Source: Gammaproteobacteria bacterium
Lineage (GTDB): Bacteria; Pseudomonadota; Gammaproteobacteria; Steroidobacterales; Foliamicaceae
DNA length: 64,000 nt
Assembly: GCA_028821145.1 (NCBI GenBank)
Contig: JAPPHC010000021.1
Location: 1 to 64,000, forward strand
Reading direction: 5' to 3'
Of this stretch, positions 45,172-54,680 are shown in pieces (position 1 is the first letter of the stretch; each line of letters begins with the position of its first letter). The position numbers and the translations under genes are program-made. The notes under the pieces were generated by a model, which did not search any database, was not told the DNA's origin, and was given only the letters and a program-made list of their open reading frames with translations.

Positions 45172-47346
45172 CTAGCGGCTGGGGTAGCCGAGCATACCAC
45201 GCTCGATCATCGCCCGAGCGTCGCCGCCAAGGCTCGTCAGACCCTTCAGAGTGACCTGCAGATAGACCGACGCGCCGCCCAGCGTGGCGTCGCGCTCGAC
45301 ATGCCTGCGCCACAGCAGCGCAACGCTGATGCAGCAGGATTCGTACTCGAATCCGAGGTAGCGTTCCAGCTCCACATCCTCGGCAAACGAATAGTTGTAG
45401 CGGCCCACCGCGGTCCACCGGTCATTGACGGCCCACCGGAACGCCAGGTCCAGGTTTTCGGTCCGGGCCCAGCGGCTTCGGTAGGCCAGGCGCACGGTCC
45501 GGCGCGGGTCCTTTCTGTAGAGCACGGCGATTTCGGACCGGCTGGCGTTGTCGATTTCGGCGTCCCACAGGTAGCGCATGTCCACCTGCCAGTCCTTGCC
45601 CAGGCCGTAGGCGAACTCGGCGATGTAATCCGAGGCCGCGTCCTCGTGGGAACTCAGCCCCTCGAGGCTCACCTTGCGTCCGCGGAAGTTGTAGCGCTGC
45701 CCCAGCGTGAAGCGCAACAGTTCCTTGCCGTCGGCGCCGCGCTGCAGCACGCCCTGGACGCCCGCGCTCAGGTGCACCGAGTCGCCGACCCGGTCGAACC
45801 CCAGGTAGCGGTTGGGACGGAATAGCTGAACGTAGTTGAAGTCCGGAATGATCGTGTCGAAAACCGGGAAATAGTCCTGGTTCACCGTGGGAATGATGCT
45901 CAGCATGGCTCGCGGGCGCAGCGTCACGTCCAGCGCCTGCGACCCGAAACGCCGCCAGAGGCCGGCGCTGGCGTCCACGGTCGCGATCGGCAGCAACCGG
46001 TAGTAGGTGTCGGCATCATTACGGAACGGCTCTTTCACGTGGTAGCCGGTCACCATCAGGGAAAGGGACGGATTCACCTCGACCGGACCCGCGCGGTAGC
46101 GGGCCGTCAGTTCCGGTTCGAAATGGACCCGGGCGCCCGAAGTCCTTTGCGAATGCTCGAACCAGCCCGTTTCCATCCACAGGCGCCCGTCCACCCGGGG
46201 CAGCAATTCCGGCCACCGGCCATGCAATCGAATCTCCGGCAGCCGCACATGCGGGCGGAACAGCCGCTCCACGTCCGGATGCACGACCTGGTGTCCGGTC
46301 ACCCGGAACACGACATCCATGCGCTCGCCGCTGTAGGTGGCCGCCAGTTCCCGGCGCAGGTGAGTCTGGGCCTGTTCCCAGAAACCCCGCCCGATGTCCT
46401 CGATATAGAGATCGTCGGACACCCAGCGGCCATCGGCAAGCAGGCTCCACCGGTCCGACAGGGTCGTCTGCATCTCCAGGTTGACGTCGTAGCGCGAGCG
46501 GTTGCGCAGCTTGTCCTGGGGCAGGTAGCCGAGTTCGATTCGGCCCGACGAATTGCGCGTGATGTAGCGGTACTCGGCGCCGGCAAAAAAGCCCAGGCGC
46601 GACAGGTAGCGCGGCGTGAAGGTGGCGTCCATGTTGGGCGCGATGTTCCAGTACCATGGGGCCTCAAGTTCCAGCCCGCGGCGGCTGGAACTGCCGATCT
46701 CCGGCACCAGGAACCCCGACTTGCGAACGCCGCGGGCCGAAAAGGACAGCGACGGCAGGTACAGGATCGGCACGTCCAGCAGTTCCAGGCGGATCCTCCG
46801 CGCCCGGCCGAACCCGCTCTCCTGCTCCACCTCTATCGAACCGGCGCGCAGTTCCCAATGGTTGCGGCCGGGCAGGCAACTGGTGTAGACGACTTCCTCC
46901 ATGCGCACCAGGTCCTGCTGCGCGTCCAGGACGATTTCCTCGGCGCTGCCCCGCGCCAGGCTGTCCCGCAGCGCGTATTCCGCCGAGCCGAACCGGAGCC
47001 GGTCCTGGTTCAGGTCGAGCGTGGCATCCGTGGCCCGCACCCGGACCGAGTCCCCCGAATAGGCCACGTCGCCGCCAAACTCCACCCGGTTGCTGTCCTG
47101 CAACAGGCTGGCGTTGCGCACGTCCAGCCTGTTGTTGCCCAGGCAGAAGGACACGTCGCCCAGGAAATCCACACGCTCGCCGACGCTCCAGCGTATGCCG
47201 TCCTGCGCGGTAAGGCCGATCGTGGTGTCCGATCGCTGCGCGGCAATCTGGCAGGCCAGGCCGGCGCCGGGACTCTCCTCCCACAGGCCGGCCTGGGCCG
47301 GCGCAATGCATGCCGCGGCCAACGGGGCGAGCAATGAAACGGGCAT
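45172..47346 (-). CDS. lptD: LPS-assembly protein LptD
   Basis: A 724-residue outer-membrane barrel that inserts lipopolysaccharide into the outer leaflet. The signal peptide is MPVSLLAPLAAACIAPAQA. The N-terminal OstA/jellyroll domain (about 40-200) includes DFLGDVSFCLGNNRLDVRNA and ATLDLNQDRLRFGSAEYAL. The barrel follows, with the conserved PILYLPSLSFSARGVRKSGF and GLELEAPWYWNIAPNMD. Cys residues near 32 and 68 and the pair ESCC in the C-terminus can form the inter-domain disulfides. It precedes surA, which helps to fold it. The gene is divergent from murU. Confidence 0.96.
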   Translation of the reverse strand: MPVSLLAPLAAACIAPAQAGLWEESPGAGLACQIAAQRSDTTIGLTAQDGIRWSVGERVDFLGDVSFCLGNNRLDVRNASLLQDSNRVEFGGDVAYSGDSVRVRATDATLDLNQDRLRFGSAEYALRDSLARGSAEEIVLDAQQDLVRMEEVVYTSCLPGRNHWELRAGSIEVEQESGFGRARRIRLELLDVPILYLPSLSFSARGVRKSGFLVPEIGSSSRRGLELEAPWYWNIAPNMDATFTPRYLSRLGFFAGAEYRYITRNSSGRIELGYLPQDKLRNRSRYDVNLEMQTTLSDRWSLLADGRWVSDDLYIEDIGRGFWEQAQTHLRRELAATYSGERMDVVFRVTGHQVVHPDVERLFRPHVRLPEIRLHGRWPELLPRVDGRLWMETGWFEHSQRTSGARVHFEPELTARYRAGPVEVNPSLSLMVTGYHVKEPFRNDADTYYRLLPIATVDASAGLWRRFGSQALDVTLRPRAMLSIIPTVNQDYFPVFDTIIPDFNYVQLFRPNRYLGFDRVGDSVHLSAGVQGVLQRGADGKELLRFTLGQRYNFRGRKVSLEGLSSHEDAASDYIAEFAYGLGKDWQVDMRYLWDAEIDNASRSEIAVLYRKDPRRTVRLAYRSRWARTENLDLAFRWAVNDRWTAVGRYNYSFAEDVELERYLGFEYESCCISVALLWRRHVERDATLGGASVYLQVTLKGLTSLGGDARAMIERGMLGYPSR

Positions 47347-47490
47347 GTGCGAGGTCCCGGAGCGTTACGCGGGCAGCGCCCCGGCGGCGCGGGTATGCGG
47401 ATTTGCTTTCATGGGCTGATCCTCACTTTACCCAAAAGCCCGCCCCGTGTGTGTCGGGCGCCGCATGCGAAAATCGCCACCCGGGACACC

Positions 47491-48183
47491 ATGACGAGAG
47501 CGCGAAACGAGTTCCGGCCCACGAGGGCGATGATATTGGCGGCCGGCCGCGGCGCACGCCTGCGGCCGCTCAGCGACCGCTTGCCCAAGGCGCTGATGGA
47601 GGTTGAAGGGAAGCCGCTGATCGAACATCTGCTGGCGGCCCTGGCGGCGGCGGGGGTGCGGGAGGCCGTGGTCAATCTTTCCTGGCTCGGAGGGATAATC
47701 CGCGCCAGACTCGGCGACGGTTCCCGCCATGGCCTCGGAATTCGCTACAGCGAAGAAGGCGATTCGGCGCTGGACACCGGAGGCGGCATAAGACGGGCCT
47801 TGCCTTTGCTGGGAGAGGAGCCCTTCTGGGTGGTCAACGCGGACATCCGCACGTCTTTTCCGTTTTCGGTGGGCAATCGCCGGTCGCGCGATCTGGCCTG
47901 GCTGATGCTGGTGCCCAACCCGGCGCACAATCCTGAAGGCGATTTCCGCCTGCGGAAGGAGCGGGTCGGAAAAGACGGGCCACGCTACACCTTCGGCGGC
48001 GTAAGCATTCTGTCCCCCGAACTGTTCCGGGACGCCACGGAGGAAAGATTCGGTCTGGCCCCGCTGTTGCGCGCGGCCGCCGATGAAGGGCGTGTTTCGG
48101 GTGCGCTGTACGAAGGCTACTGGGCGGACGCCGGCACCGTCGAGCGACTGGAAGCCGTCCGGCGCCGCCCGCTCGAAGCGTAG
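47491..48183 (+). CDS. murU: sugar-1-phosphate nucleotidyltransferase, MurU-like
   Basis: A 230-residue nucleotidyltransferase. AMILAAGRGARLRPLSDRLP and KALMEVEGKPLIEHLL are the nucleotide-binding and catalytic blocks. ALDTGGGIRRALPLLGEEPF and VVNADIRTSFPF give the metal site. The family includes MurU, which makes UDP-MurNAc from MurNAc-1-phosphate in peptidoglycan recycling. The position next to lptD supports this, because amgK-murU-lptD neighbours are known in Pseudomonas. No amgK kinase lies beside it. An alternative start at 47530 would shorten it by 13 residues. The gene overlaps lipB by 67 bases tail to tail. Confidence 0.85.
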   Translation: MTRARNEFRPTRAMILAAGRGARLRPLSDRLPKALMEVEGKPLIEHLLAALAAAGVREAVVNLSWLGGIIRARLGDGSRHGLGIRYSEEGDSALDTGGGIRRALPLLGEEPFWVVNADIRTSFPFSVGNRRSRDLAWLMLVPNPAHNPEGDFRLRKERVGKDGPRYTFGGVSILSPELFRDATEERFGLAPLLRAAADEGRVSGALYEGYWADAGTVERLEAVRRRPLEA

Positions 48184-48803
48184 AGGCGGGACAGCAGACG
48201 GGGCTGCAATTCGACCGCTGCGGCCGGGAGGCTGTCCGGGCCGCCAAGGCTCGCGAAATTGACCGCGTCGAGGCCCTCGAAGCCGCAGGGATTGATCCGC
48301 GAGAACGGACCCAGATCGGCGCAGACGTTCAGCGCCATGCCGTGATACGAGCACCCGCGCCGTATGCGCAGGCCGATGGCGGCCAGCTTGGCGCCCGCCA
48401 CGTATACGCCGGGCGCCCGGGGGCGGCGCGATGCCTCGATCCCGTAAGCCGCGGCGCAATCGATCACCGAGTCTTCCAGGGCGCAGACCAGGGTCCGGGG
48501 CCCCAGCCCGGCGCGGCGCAGGGACACCAGCGGGTAAACCATCAACTGCCCGGGGCCGTGATAGGTGACCTGGCCGCCGCGATCGGACTGTTCCACGGGA
48601 ATATCCCCGGGATCGAGGACATGGGAAGGTTCGGTCTTGACGCCCAGGGTGAAGACCGGCGGATGTTCGCAGAACCAGATCTCGTCGTGCGTGCAATCGC
48701 CGCGGTCGGCGGTAAACCGTTGCATGCGTTCGACGGCTTCCCTCCAGGGCAGGCGCCCCAGCCACCTTATGCGTGCGGAATCGGCGCCGCCTACTCGAAC
48801 CAC
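48117..48803 (-). CDS. lipB: octanoyltransferase LipB
   Basis: A 228-residue enzyme that moves octanoyl groups from acyl carrier protein to lipoyl domains. GGQVTYHGPGQLMVYPL is the signature. GAKLAAIGLRIRRGCSYHG holds the catalytic Lys, and FSRINPCGFEG holds the catalytic Cys. I use the GTG at 48803, which overlaps the dacA stop by 13 bases. An ATG at 48833 would overlap it by 43. The C-terminus (about 200-228) is Ser/Arg-rich, extends beyond the usual family end, and is encoded over the 3' end of murU. The ybeD-like gene often found between dacA and lipB is absent. Confidence 0.92.
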   Translation of the reverse strand: MVRVGGADSARIRWLGRLPWREAVERMQRFTADRGDCTHDEIWFCEHPPVFTLGVKTEPSHVLDPGDIPVEQSDRGGQVTYHGPGQLMVYPLVSLRRAGLGPRTLVCALEDSVIDCAAAYGIEASRRPRAPGVYVAGAKLAAIGLRIRRGCSYHGMALNVCADLGPFSRINPCGFEGLDAVNFASLGGPDSLPAAAVELQPRLLSRLYASSGRRRTASSRSTVPASAQ

Positions 48804-49960
48804 AGCAGGACGGAGTCCCGGGTGCGCTGCCACAAGCCTCCGGACGGCACGGCGCGTTCCGGCACCAGCGGCAGTTCCGCCAGCGTCTCGCCGTCGCGGA
48901 CAAGAGCGACCCTGCCGACCGGCTGACCGGGCTCAAGCGGCGCAATCAGGGGCTCGTTCACCGTCACCCTGGTCTCCATCCCATCGCTTGCTCGCTTGGG
49001 CAGCGTCATGACCACATCGTCCTCCACGGTCAGGCGGACGACGGTCTCCTCCCCCTTCCATACGCGCGCCGAGCCGAAATCGGCGCCGGCTTCGAGCACC
49101 TTGCGGGTCTCGAAGTAGCGAAATCCGTAGCTCAGCAGCCGCAACGCGTCCTGGGCGCGTTGCGATTCGCTGGCCGCGCCCATGACGACGGCGATCAGGC
49201 GCATGCCGTCGCGCACAGACGAGGCCACCAGGCAGTATCCGGCCGACTCGGTATGCCCGGTCTTTACGCCGTCCACCGTCGCGTCGCGGGCAAGCAGCGT
49301 GTTGCGGTTCGGTTGCCGGATGTCGTTCCAGGTGAACTCGCGCAGGGCATGCATGCCGTACAGCGTCGGGTAGTCCCGGACCATGGCCTGCGTGAGAATG
49401 GCGGTGTCCAGCGCGGTCGTGTAATGGTTTTCGCCGGGCCAGCCGGTGGAGTTCTCGAAGTTCGTGCCGGTCATCCCCAGGCGCTGGGCGATCGAGTTCA
49501 TCAGGACCGCGAAGTCCTCCTCGGCGCCGGCCAGGTGCTCGGCCAGGGCAACGCTGGCGTCGTTGCCCGACTGGACGATCATTCCGAGCAGCAGGTTCTC
49601 CACGCTGACCCGGCTGTTGAGGTCCAGGAAAGTCCTCGATCCCTGCATGCGCCAGGCCTTTTCGCTGATGACCGCCTCTTCGTCCATCGAGGTTTCGCCC
49701 GCGGCCAGCGCTTCGAACACGGCGTAGGCGCTCATGATCTTGGTGATGCTGGCGGGCTCGACCCTCAGCTCCGGTTCAAGCGAGGCCAGAATCGTCGCGG
49801 TTTCCTGCTCCATCAGAACGAACGACGAAACGTTCAGGGCAGGCGGGCCCGGCAGTCCGGCGACCGGCTGCGGCGACTGGGCGGCGGCCGAACCCGCCGC
49901 AAGGGCGGCCGCGAGCAGAATGGCGAGTGCGCCGTTCGTTCTCATTGAATTCCTGGTCAT
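48791..49960 (-). CDS. dacA: D-alanyl-D-alanine carboxypeptidase (PBP5/6 family)
   Basis: A 389-residue low-molecular-weight penicillin-binding protein that trims the terminal D-Ala of peptidoglycan stem peptides. After a signal peptide (NGALAILLAAALAAGSAAAQ) the catalytic motifs are SITK (71-74), SGN (131-133) and KTGHTE (233-238). The C-terminal PBP5 domain ends in an amphipathic helix (GGLWQRTRDSVLLWFE) that anchors it to the inner membrane. An alternative ATG at 49945, with AGGA at a better distance, would drop five residues. It belongs to the rodA-mltB-rlpA-dacA-lipB series. Confidence 0.96.
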   Translation of the reverse strand: MTRNSMRTNGALAILLAAALAAGSAAAQSPQPVAGLPGPPALNVSSFVLMEQETATILASLEPELRVEPASITKIMSAYAVFEALAAGETSMDEEAVISEKAWRMQGSRTFLDLNSRVSVENLLLGMIVQSGNDASVALAEHLAGAEEDFAVLMNSIAQRLGMTGTNFENSTGWPGENHYTTALDTAILTQAMVRDYPTLYGMHALREFTWNDIRQPNRNTLLARDATVDGVKTGHTESAGYCLVASSVRDGMRLIAVVMGAASESQRAQDALRLLSYGFRYFETRKVLEAGADFGSARVWKGEETVVRLTVEDDVVMTLPKRASDGMETRVTVNEPLIAPLEPGQPVGRVALVRDGETLAELPLVPERAVPSGGLWQRTRDSVLLWFE

Positions 49961-49974
49961 GTGTTTTTCCCGAT

Positions 49975-50712
49975 TCAGCCGGGCGGCGCAACGCCCTGCA
50001 CCCTGACGGTCCTCGAAATGCCGATGTTCGCCAACTGGCGCCTGAGCCTGGCAGTGTGCCTGCCATCGTCGAGCGGACCCACCCATACGGCATACACGCC
50101 ATTTCCCTTACGGCGCAAATACACTCCGGATATGCCGGCCTCCTGAATCCGGTAGTAGAGCTTGGCCGCGTTCTCGCGATACGCGAAAGCGCCGGTCTGC
50201 AAATAGGCGTAGCCGCCCCCCGCGGACGACGGCTCCGGCGAACCGCCCGCCTCCAGCGCCTCGACGCGGACTCTGGCCGTCCCGCGCCGATATACGCCCA
50301 GTTCCCTCGCGGCGCTGTACGACAGATCGATCACCCGGTCGTCCACGAACGGGCCACGGTCGTTCACGCGCAACTCGGCGCTGCGTCCGTTTTCGAGATT
50401 GGTCACCCGAACGCGTGTCGGAAGGGGCAGCGTCTTGTGCGCGGCGGTCATCGCGTACATGTTGTAGGGCTCGCCGAGCGCGGTGGGCCTGCCGTGAAAG
50501 TCCTCGCCGTACCAGGACGCGATCCCGGTTTCCACGAATCCTTCGGCCGAGATCAGCGGGCAATAGGTCTTGCCGAACTGGGTGTAGCAATCCTGTCCGG
50601 GCCGGCCGCCGGACGAACCGCCCCAGGGCCCGCCGACCATGCCGATGATTGCCGAACACCCCGCTGCAAGAGTCATGCAGCCCGCAAGGAGCAGCAACCG
50701 GAAGGGTTTCAT
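49975..50712 (-). CDS. rlpA: septal ring lytic transglycosylase RlpA
   Basis: A 245-residue lipoprotein (MTLAAGC, lipidated near residue 19) that cleaves naked glycan strands at division sites. The double-psi barrel is marked by TGIASWYGEDFHGRPTALGE, YNMYAMTAAHKTLPLPTRV and VNDRGPFVDDRVIDLS, containing the catalytic Asp. A C-terminal SPOR domain (about 168-240, GYAYLQTGAFAYRENA) binds denuded peptidoglycan. It overlaps the mltB end by four bases. Confidence 0.95.
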   Translation of the reverse strand: MKPFRLLLLAGCMTLAAGCSAIIGMVGGPWGGSSGGRPGQDCYTQFGKTYCPLISAEGFVETGIASWYGEDFHGRPTALGEPYNMYAMTAAHKTLPLPTRVRVTNLENGRSAELRVNDRGPFVDDRVIDLSYSAARELGVYRRGTARVRVEALEAGGSPEPSSAGGGYAYLQTGAFAYRENAAKLYYRIQEAGISGVYLRRKGNGVYAVWVGPLDDGRHTARLRRQLANIGISRTVRVQGVAPPG

Positions 50713-51683
50713 CCTGTGTCCGCGGAGATTATGGCCTGTCCGAGTTGATGCACGACGAGGGCGTACATATAGCTGCGGTTGTAGCGCGTGATGACGTAGA
50801 AGTTGGGCAGCGCCAGCCAGTACTCGGGGCCGGACCCGCCGTTCATCAGCAGCAGCCCGGCAGGAGTCTCGTCCGGCAGGTCGCTGTCGAACAGAACGCC
50901 GTCCGAGCGCAGGGCCCCGAGCGTCGTGGGCGGAGACAGGCCCCGTTCCTGGGGCACGGCCCGGCTGTTTGCGGCCAGCCTTGCCGGCATCGCGACCGCC
51001 CCTCCGCGGCGCCAGCCGTGATCGCTCAGGTAGCCGGCCACGCTGCTGAGCACGTCGCGCCAGTTGGAGAACAGGTCGCGCCGGCCGTCGCCATCGCCGT
51101 CAACCGCATACCGGCGGTAACTGGACGGTATGAACTGGGCGCGGCCCATGGCGCCGGCATAAGACCCCAGGACCTCCGCCGCGTCGAGCGCATCCTCGCT
51201 GTGCAGCACCAGAAAGTCCTTCAGTTCGCGGCGGAAAAAATCGCCGCGCCGGGGATGATGGAACGCCAGCGTGGCCAGCGAGTCCAGCACCAGGTGCCTG
51301 CCGGTGATCCGCCCGTAGCGGGTTTCGACACCGAGAATGCCCAGCACCACCGAAGCGGGAACCCCGGTATCGCTTTCCACCTTCGCCAGCGATTCGGCGT
51401 GCAGGCGCCCGAAGGCCTTCCCCGAGGAAATCCTTCCCGAGTCCATGAATATCGCCCGGTAGTCGCTCCATTCGACCGTGCGCTCTGGAGCGCGGCTCAT
51501 GGCCTCGATCACTTCGGGGCGGAACTCCGCCGACGCGAGCAGCTTGCTGGCATCCTCCCGGTCCAGCCCCTCGTCGCGCACCAGTTCGTCGATGAACGCG
51601 CGGACTTCGGGTTCATCCACGTCGATGGCGCCCGCCGCGAGCGGCGCGCACAGGGCGGCCATAAGGAGGAATTTACGCAACAC
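50709..51683 (-). CDS. mltB: membrane-bound lytic murein transglycosylase B
   Basis: A 324-residue lytic transglycosylase with a signal peptide (MLRKFLLMAALCAPLAAGA). The catalytic Glu lies in VLGILGVETRYGRITGRH, followed by DSLATLAFHHPRRGDFFRRE. Substrate-binding blocks are SYAGAMGRAQFIPSSYRRY and DGDGRRDLFSNWRDVLSSVA. No lipobox is evident, so it may be soluble in the periplasm. It sits seven bases after rodA and overlaps rlpA, in line with a cell-elongation operon. Confidence 0.95.
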   Translation of the reverse strand: MLRKFLLMAALCAPLAAGAIDVDEPEVRAFIDELVRDEGLDREDASKLLASAEFRPEVIEAMSRAPERTVEWSDYRAIFMDSGRISSGKAFGRLHAESLAKVESDTGVPASVVLGILGVETRYGRITGRHLVLDSLATLAFHHPRRGDFFRRELKDFLVLHSEDALDAAEVLGSYAGAMGRAQFIPSSYRRYAVDGDGDGRRDLFSNWRDVLSSVAGYLSDHGWRRGGAVAMPARLAANSRAVPQERGLSPPTTLGALRSDGVLFDSDLPDETPAGLLLMNGGSGPEYWLALPNFYVITRYNRSYMYALVVHQLGQAIISADTG

Positions 51684-51690
51684 GGACTGA

Positions 51691-52797
51691 CTAGCGGGCG
51701 AGATAACGTCGATCGGAACGAATGGCCATGAGGATACCGAAGCCGGCCAGGAAAGTCACATTTGCGCTTCCGGCAACGCTGACCAGCGGCAGCGGCAATC
51801 CTACCACCGGCAAGAGCCCGGTCGTCATGGCCGCGTTCAGGGCAAAGCTGAAGAAGAATCCCAGCGCCAGGCTGGCGGCCACGATGCGGGAGTAGCGCCA
51901 TTGCGCGGCGAATGCGATCTGCAACATGCGCACCGTAATGGCGATGAACAGCAGCATCGCGACGACGACGCCCACAAATCCGAATTCCTCGCTGATTACC
52001 GCGAATATGAAGTCCGTCGTCGGTTCGGGGAGAAACCCGAACTGCGCCTGGCTGCTCTGCATGAAGCCCTTGCCGAAAGCGCCGCCGGAACCGATGGCGA
52101 TCTTCGATTGAATGATGTGGTAGCCGGCTCCCAGCGGATCGGACTCCGGATTCAGCACGCTCAGAATCCTCTGGCGCTGATAGTCACGCAGACTCACCCA
52201 CAGCGCCGGAATCGCCAGCACGCCCACCGCCGCCCCGCCGTAAATGAACTTGCGGTTCAGGCCGGACAGCAGCAGGGCGATGAAACCGAAACAGCCGATC
52301 ACGACGGTGGTTCCCAGGTCGGGCTGACGACTGACCAGGACAGCCGGCGCCACGATCAGCAGCAGGGCCAGCAGGGTCTTCACAAAGCCGGGGCGTTCCC
52401 GCGAGCCATGGAACATGCAGGCCACCATCAGCGGGACCGCCAGCTTGGCGAACTCGGACGGCTGAAAGCGGATTCCCAGATTCAGCCAGCGGCGGGCGCC
52501 GCCGCCTTCTTCGCCCATCACCAGCACCAGCGCCAGCAGGACCATCACCGCGCCGTATGCCCAGGGCGTGGCGCGGATCATGAATCGAGGATTGATCTGG
52601 GCGAGAACCAGCATCAGCCCGAGCCCGATCACCAGGCGCGAAACCTGAAAAAGCACGACGTCGCCGCTGCCGCCGGAGGCGCTGAACAGAACCGCCAGCC
52701 CGCCCGCAATCAGCAGCATGACCCAAACGAGCAACCAGCCGTCCAGTTTCAGGCGCTGCAGCACGCCCATGCCCTGCTGAGCCACCAGCATGTTCAT
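51691..52797 (-). CDS. rodA: SEDS glycosyltransferase RodA
   Basis: A 368-residue inner-membrane polymerase with about ten helices that makes glycan strands for lateral growth. GIRFQPSEFAKLAVPLMVAC, QPDLGTTVVIGCFGFIALLL, GAGYHIIQSKIAIGSGGAFG and LPEPTTDFIFAVISEEFGF are SEDS hallmarks, the last containing the catalytic Asp region. Its ATG overlaps the mrdA stop by four bases, matching its function as partner of PBP2. Confidence 0.97.
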   Translation of the reverse strand: MNMLVAQQGMGVLQRLKLDGWLLVWVMLLIAGGLAVLFSASGGSGDVVLFQVSRLVIGLGLMLVLAQINPRFMIRATPWAYGAVMVLLALVLVMGEEGGGARRWLNLGIRFQPSEFAKLAVPLMVACMFHGSRERPGFVKTLLALLLIVAPAVLVSRQPDLGTTVVIGCFGFIALLLSGLNRKFIYGGAAVGVLAIPALWVSLRDYQRQRILSVLNPESDPLGAGYHIIQSKIAIGSGGAFGKGFMQSSQAQFGFLPEPTTDFIFAVISEEFGFVGVVVAMLLFIAITVRMLQIAFAAQWRYSRIVAASLALGFFFSFALNAAMTTGLLPVVGLPLPLVSVAGSANVTFLAGFGILMAIRSDRRYLAR

Positions 52798-54674
52798 TGC
52801 GCCCGGGCCACCAGGTCCGGCGGCGCATTGCCCGCCAGGTAGGTATCCAGAAGACGGCTGGCCACCTCGGCGGCGGGGCCGGACCCCGAACCGCCGTTCT
52901 CCACAATCACGGCAATCGCGATCACGGGATCGTGGACCGGGGCGAAGGCCACGAACAGCGAATGGTCCCGGAAGCGCTCCTCGACCTCTTCGGGCATTTC
53001 CTCGTCGTCCTGCGGCATCGCCCGTACCTGCGAGGTTCCGGTCTTGCCCGCCATCCGGAAGTCAAGCCGCGCGCCGGTCGCCCTGGCCGTTCCGCGCGGG
53101 CCGTGGACGACGCCAACCATGGAATCGACGACCGTGCGCCAGTGTTCCACCGCTTCCGAAGCGAGCGTGCCGGTCTGCACCGGCGGCATCCTCACCAGGC
53201 TGCCGCTTGCCGGGTCGCGGATGGCCTCGACCAGCCGCGGCCTGTAGCGCCGCCCCCGCATCGCAAGCTGCGCGACTGCCTGCGCGAGCTGCAGGGGCGT
53301 AACCGTCAGGTAGCCCTGTCCAATGCCCGCCACGACGGTGTCGCCCTGGAACCAGCGCTGTTGCGCAGGATCGCTGAAATTGGCGCGTTTCCAGGCCCTG
53401 GAAGGCACGATTCCGGCGCTTTCGCCAGCCACGTCCACGCCGGTCGGCGTGCCGAAGCCGAATTGAACGAGACTGTCGTGCAAACCTTCAACATTCATGT
53501 CGCGCGCCAGTTGGTAGAAGTAGACGTCGCAGGACTCCGCAACGGCGTCATGAAGATTCATCGCGCCATGCCCTTCCCGCTTCCAGTCCCGAAAGACCCG
53601 CCGGCTGCCCGGCAGCCGGAAGCTGCCCCAGCAATTGACCGTCTGGTCCGGCTCGCGATGCCCGGCCGTCAGTGCGGAGAACGCCAGCATCGGCTTGATG
53701 GTGGAGCCTGGAGGGTAGGTCCCGCGCACCGCCCGGTTGAACATGGGCCGGTCGGTGTTGCGGTTCAGTTCGGCAAAGGCGCCGCGGTCCATGCCGGCAA
53801 CGAAATCGTTGGGGTCGAAGGCCGGGCTGCTTACCAGGACCAGTACGCCGCCGTCCCTGGGATCGATTGCGACAACCGCGCCCCGGCGCGAATCCATGGC
53901 GGCGTACGCCTCCGCCTGAAGGTTCCTGTCGATCGCCAGGAGCAGGTCGGCCCCCGGTTCGGGTTCCAGTTCGCGCGTACGCGAAAGCGGACGCCCGTAA
54001 GCGTTCGTAACGACTCGCTCGCTGCCCGCACTTCCGCGCAGGTAGTCCTCGTAACTGCCCTCCACGCCGGTCTTGCCGAGGTGGGATATCCCGGCGTACT
54101 CCTCCGGTTCCAGGCGCTCCTTGTCTTCGGCGCTGACTGCGGTCACATAGCCCAGACCGTGGGCGCCCGCCTCGCCCAGGGGGTATTCCCTGAGCAGCAA
54201 TCCCTCGATGTCCACGCCGGCGAACCGGTGGCGCACAACCGCGAACCTGGCGACCAGCTCATCGCTCAGGCGGGTCCGTATCGGAATGGCTTCGAAGGGC
54301 TGCGAGCGTCTTGAGGATTCAATCAGCTCGGGCTTGGTGTCCGCATCGAGGATTCCGGAATGCGCAAGGCGCTCGAGCGTGCCGGACAGGTCGTCCACCT
54401 GTTCCGGCACCAGGGTCAGACGGAATCCAGCCCGGTTGGCCACGATCACTTCCCCGTTGCGGTCGAGGATGACTCCCCGCCGCGGCGCCACCTTGCGGGC
54501 CTGCACCTGGTTGCCCAGGGCCTGTCCGGCGTAATAGCCGTGCTGGATCAATTGCAGATAGCTCAGTCGGGCCAGCAGCACGCACGTCAGGAGCCCCAGC
54601 AGAAAAACCATGTAGGTGGCCCGCCGGACGAGCGTGCCCGGCTCCACGTGCTGGCTTGCCGGCCGGGTCGCCAT
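52794..54674 (-). CDS. mrdA: penicillin-binding protein 2, elongation transpeptidase
   Basis: A 626-residue class B penicillin-binding protein that cross-links peptidoglycan with RodA. It has one membrane helix (about 18-42) and a pedestal domain starting RKVAPRRGVILDRNGEV. The transpeptidase motifs are PPGSTIKPM with the nucleophile Ser324, SCD (381-383) and AGKTGTSQV with KTG at 544-546. It lies six bases after mreD. Confidence 0.97.
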   Translation of the reverse strand: MATRPASQHVEPGTLVRRATYMVFLLGLLTCVLLARLSYLQLIQHGYYAGQALGNQVQARKVAPRRGVILDRNGEVIVANRAGFRLTLVPEQVDDLSGTLERLAHSGILDADTKPELIESSRRSQPFEAIPIRTRLSDELVARFAVVRHRFAGVDIEGLLLREYPLGEAGAHGLGYVTAVSAEDKERLEPEEYAGISHLGKTGVEGSYEDYLRGSAGSERVVTNAYGRPLSRTRELEPEPGADLLLAIDRNLQAEAYAAMDSRRGAVVAIDPRDGGVLVLVSSPAFDPNDFVAGMDRGAFAELNRNTDRPMFNRAVRGTYPPGSTIKPMLAFSALTAGHREPDQTVNCWGSFRLPGSRRVFRDWKREGHGAMNLHDAVAESCDVYFYQLARDMNVEGLHDSLVQFGFGTPTGVDVAGESAGIVPSRAWKRANFSDPAQQRWFQGDTVVAGIGQGYLTVTPLQLAQAVAQLAMRGRRYRPRLVEAIRDPASGSLVRMPPVQTGTLASEAVEHWRTVVDSMVGVVHGPRGTARATGARLDFRMAGKTGTSQVRAMPQDDEEMPEEVEERFRDHSLFVAFAPVHDPVIAIAVIVENGGSGSGPAAEVASRLLDTYLAGNAPPDLVARAQ

Positions 54675-54680
54675 GCGCGA

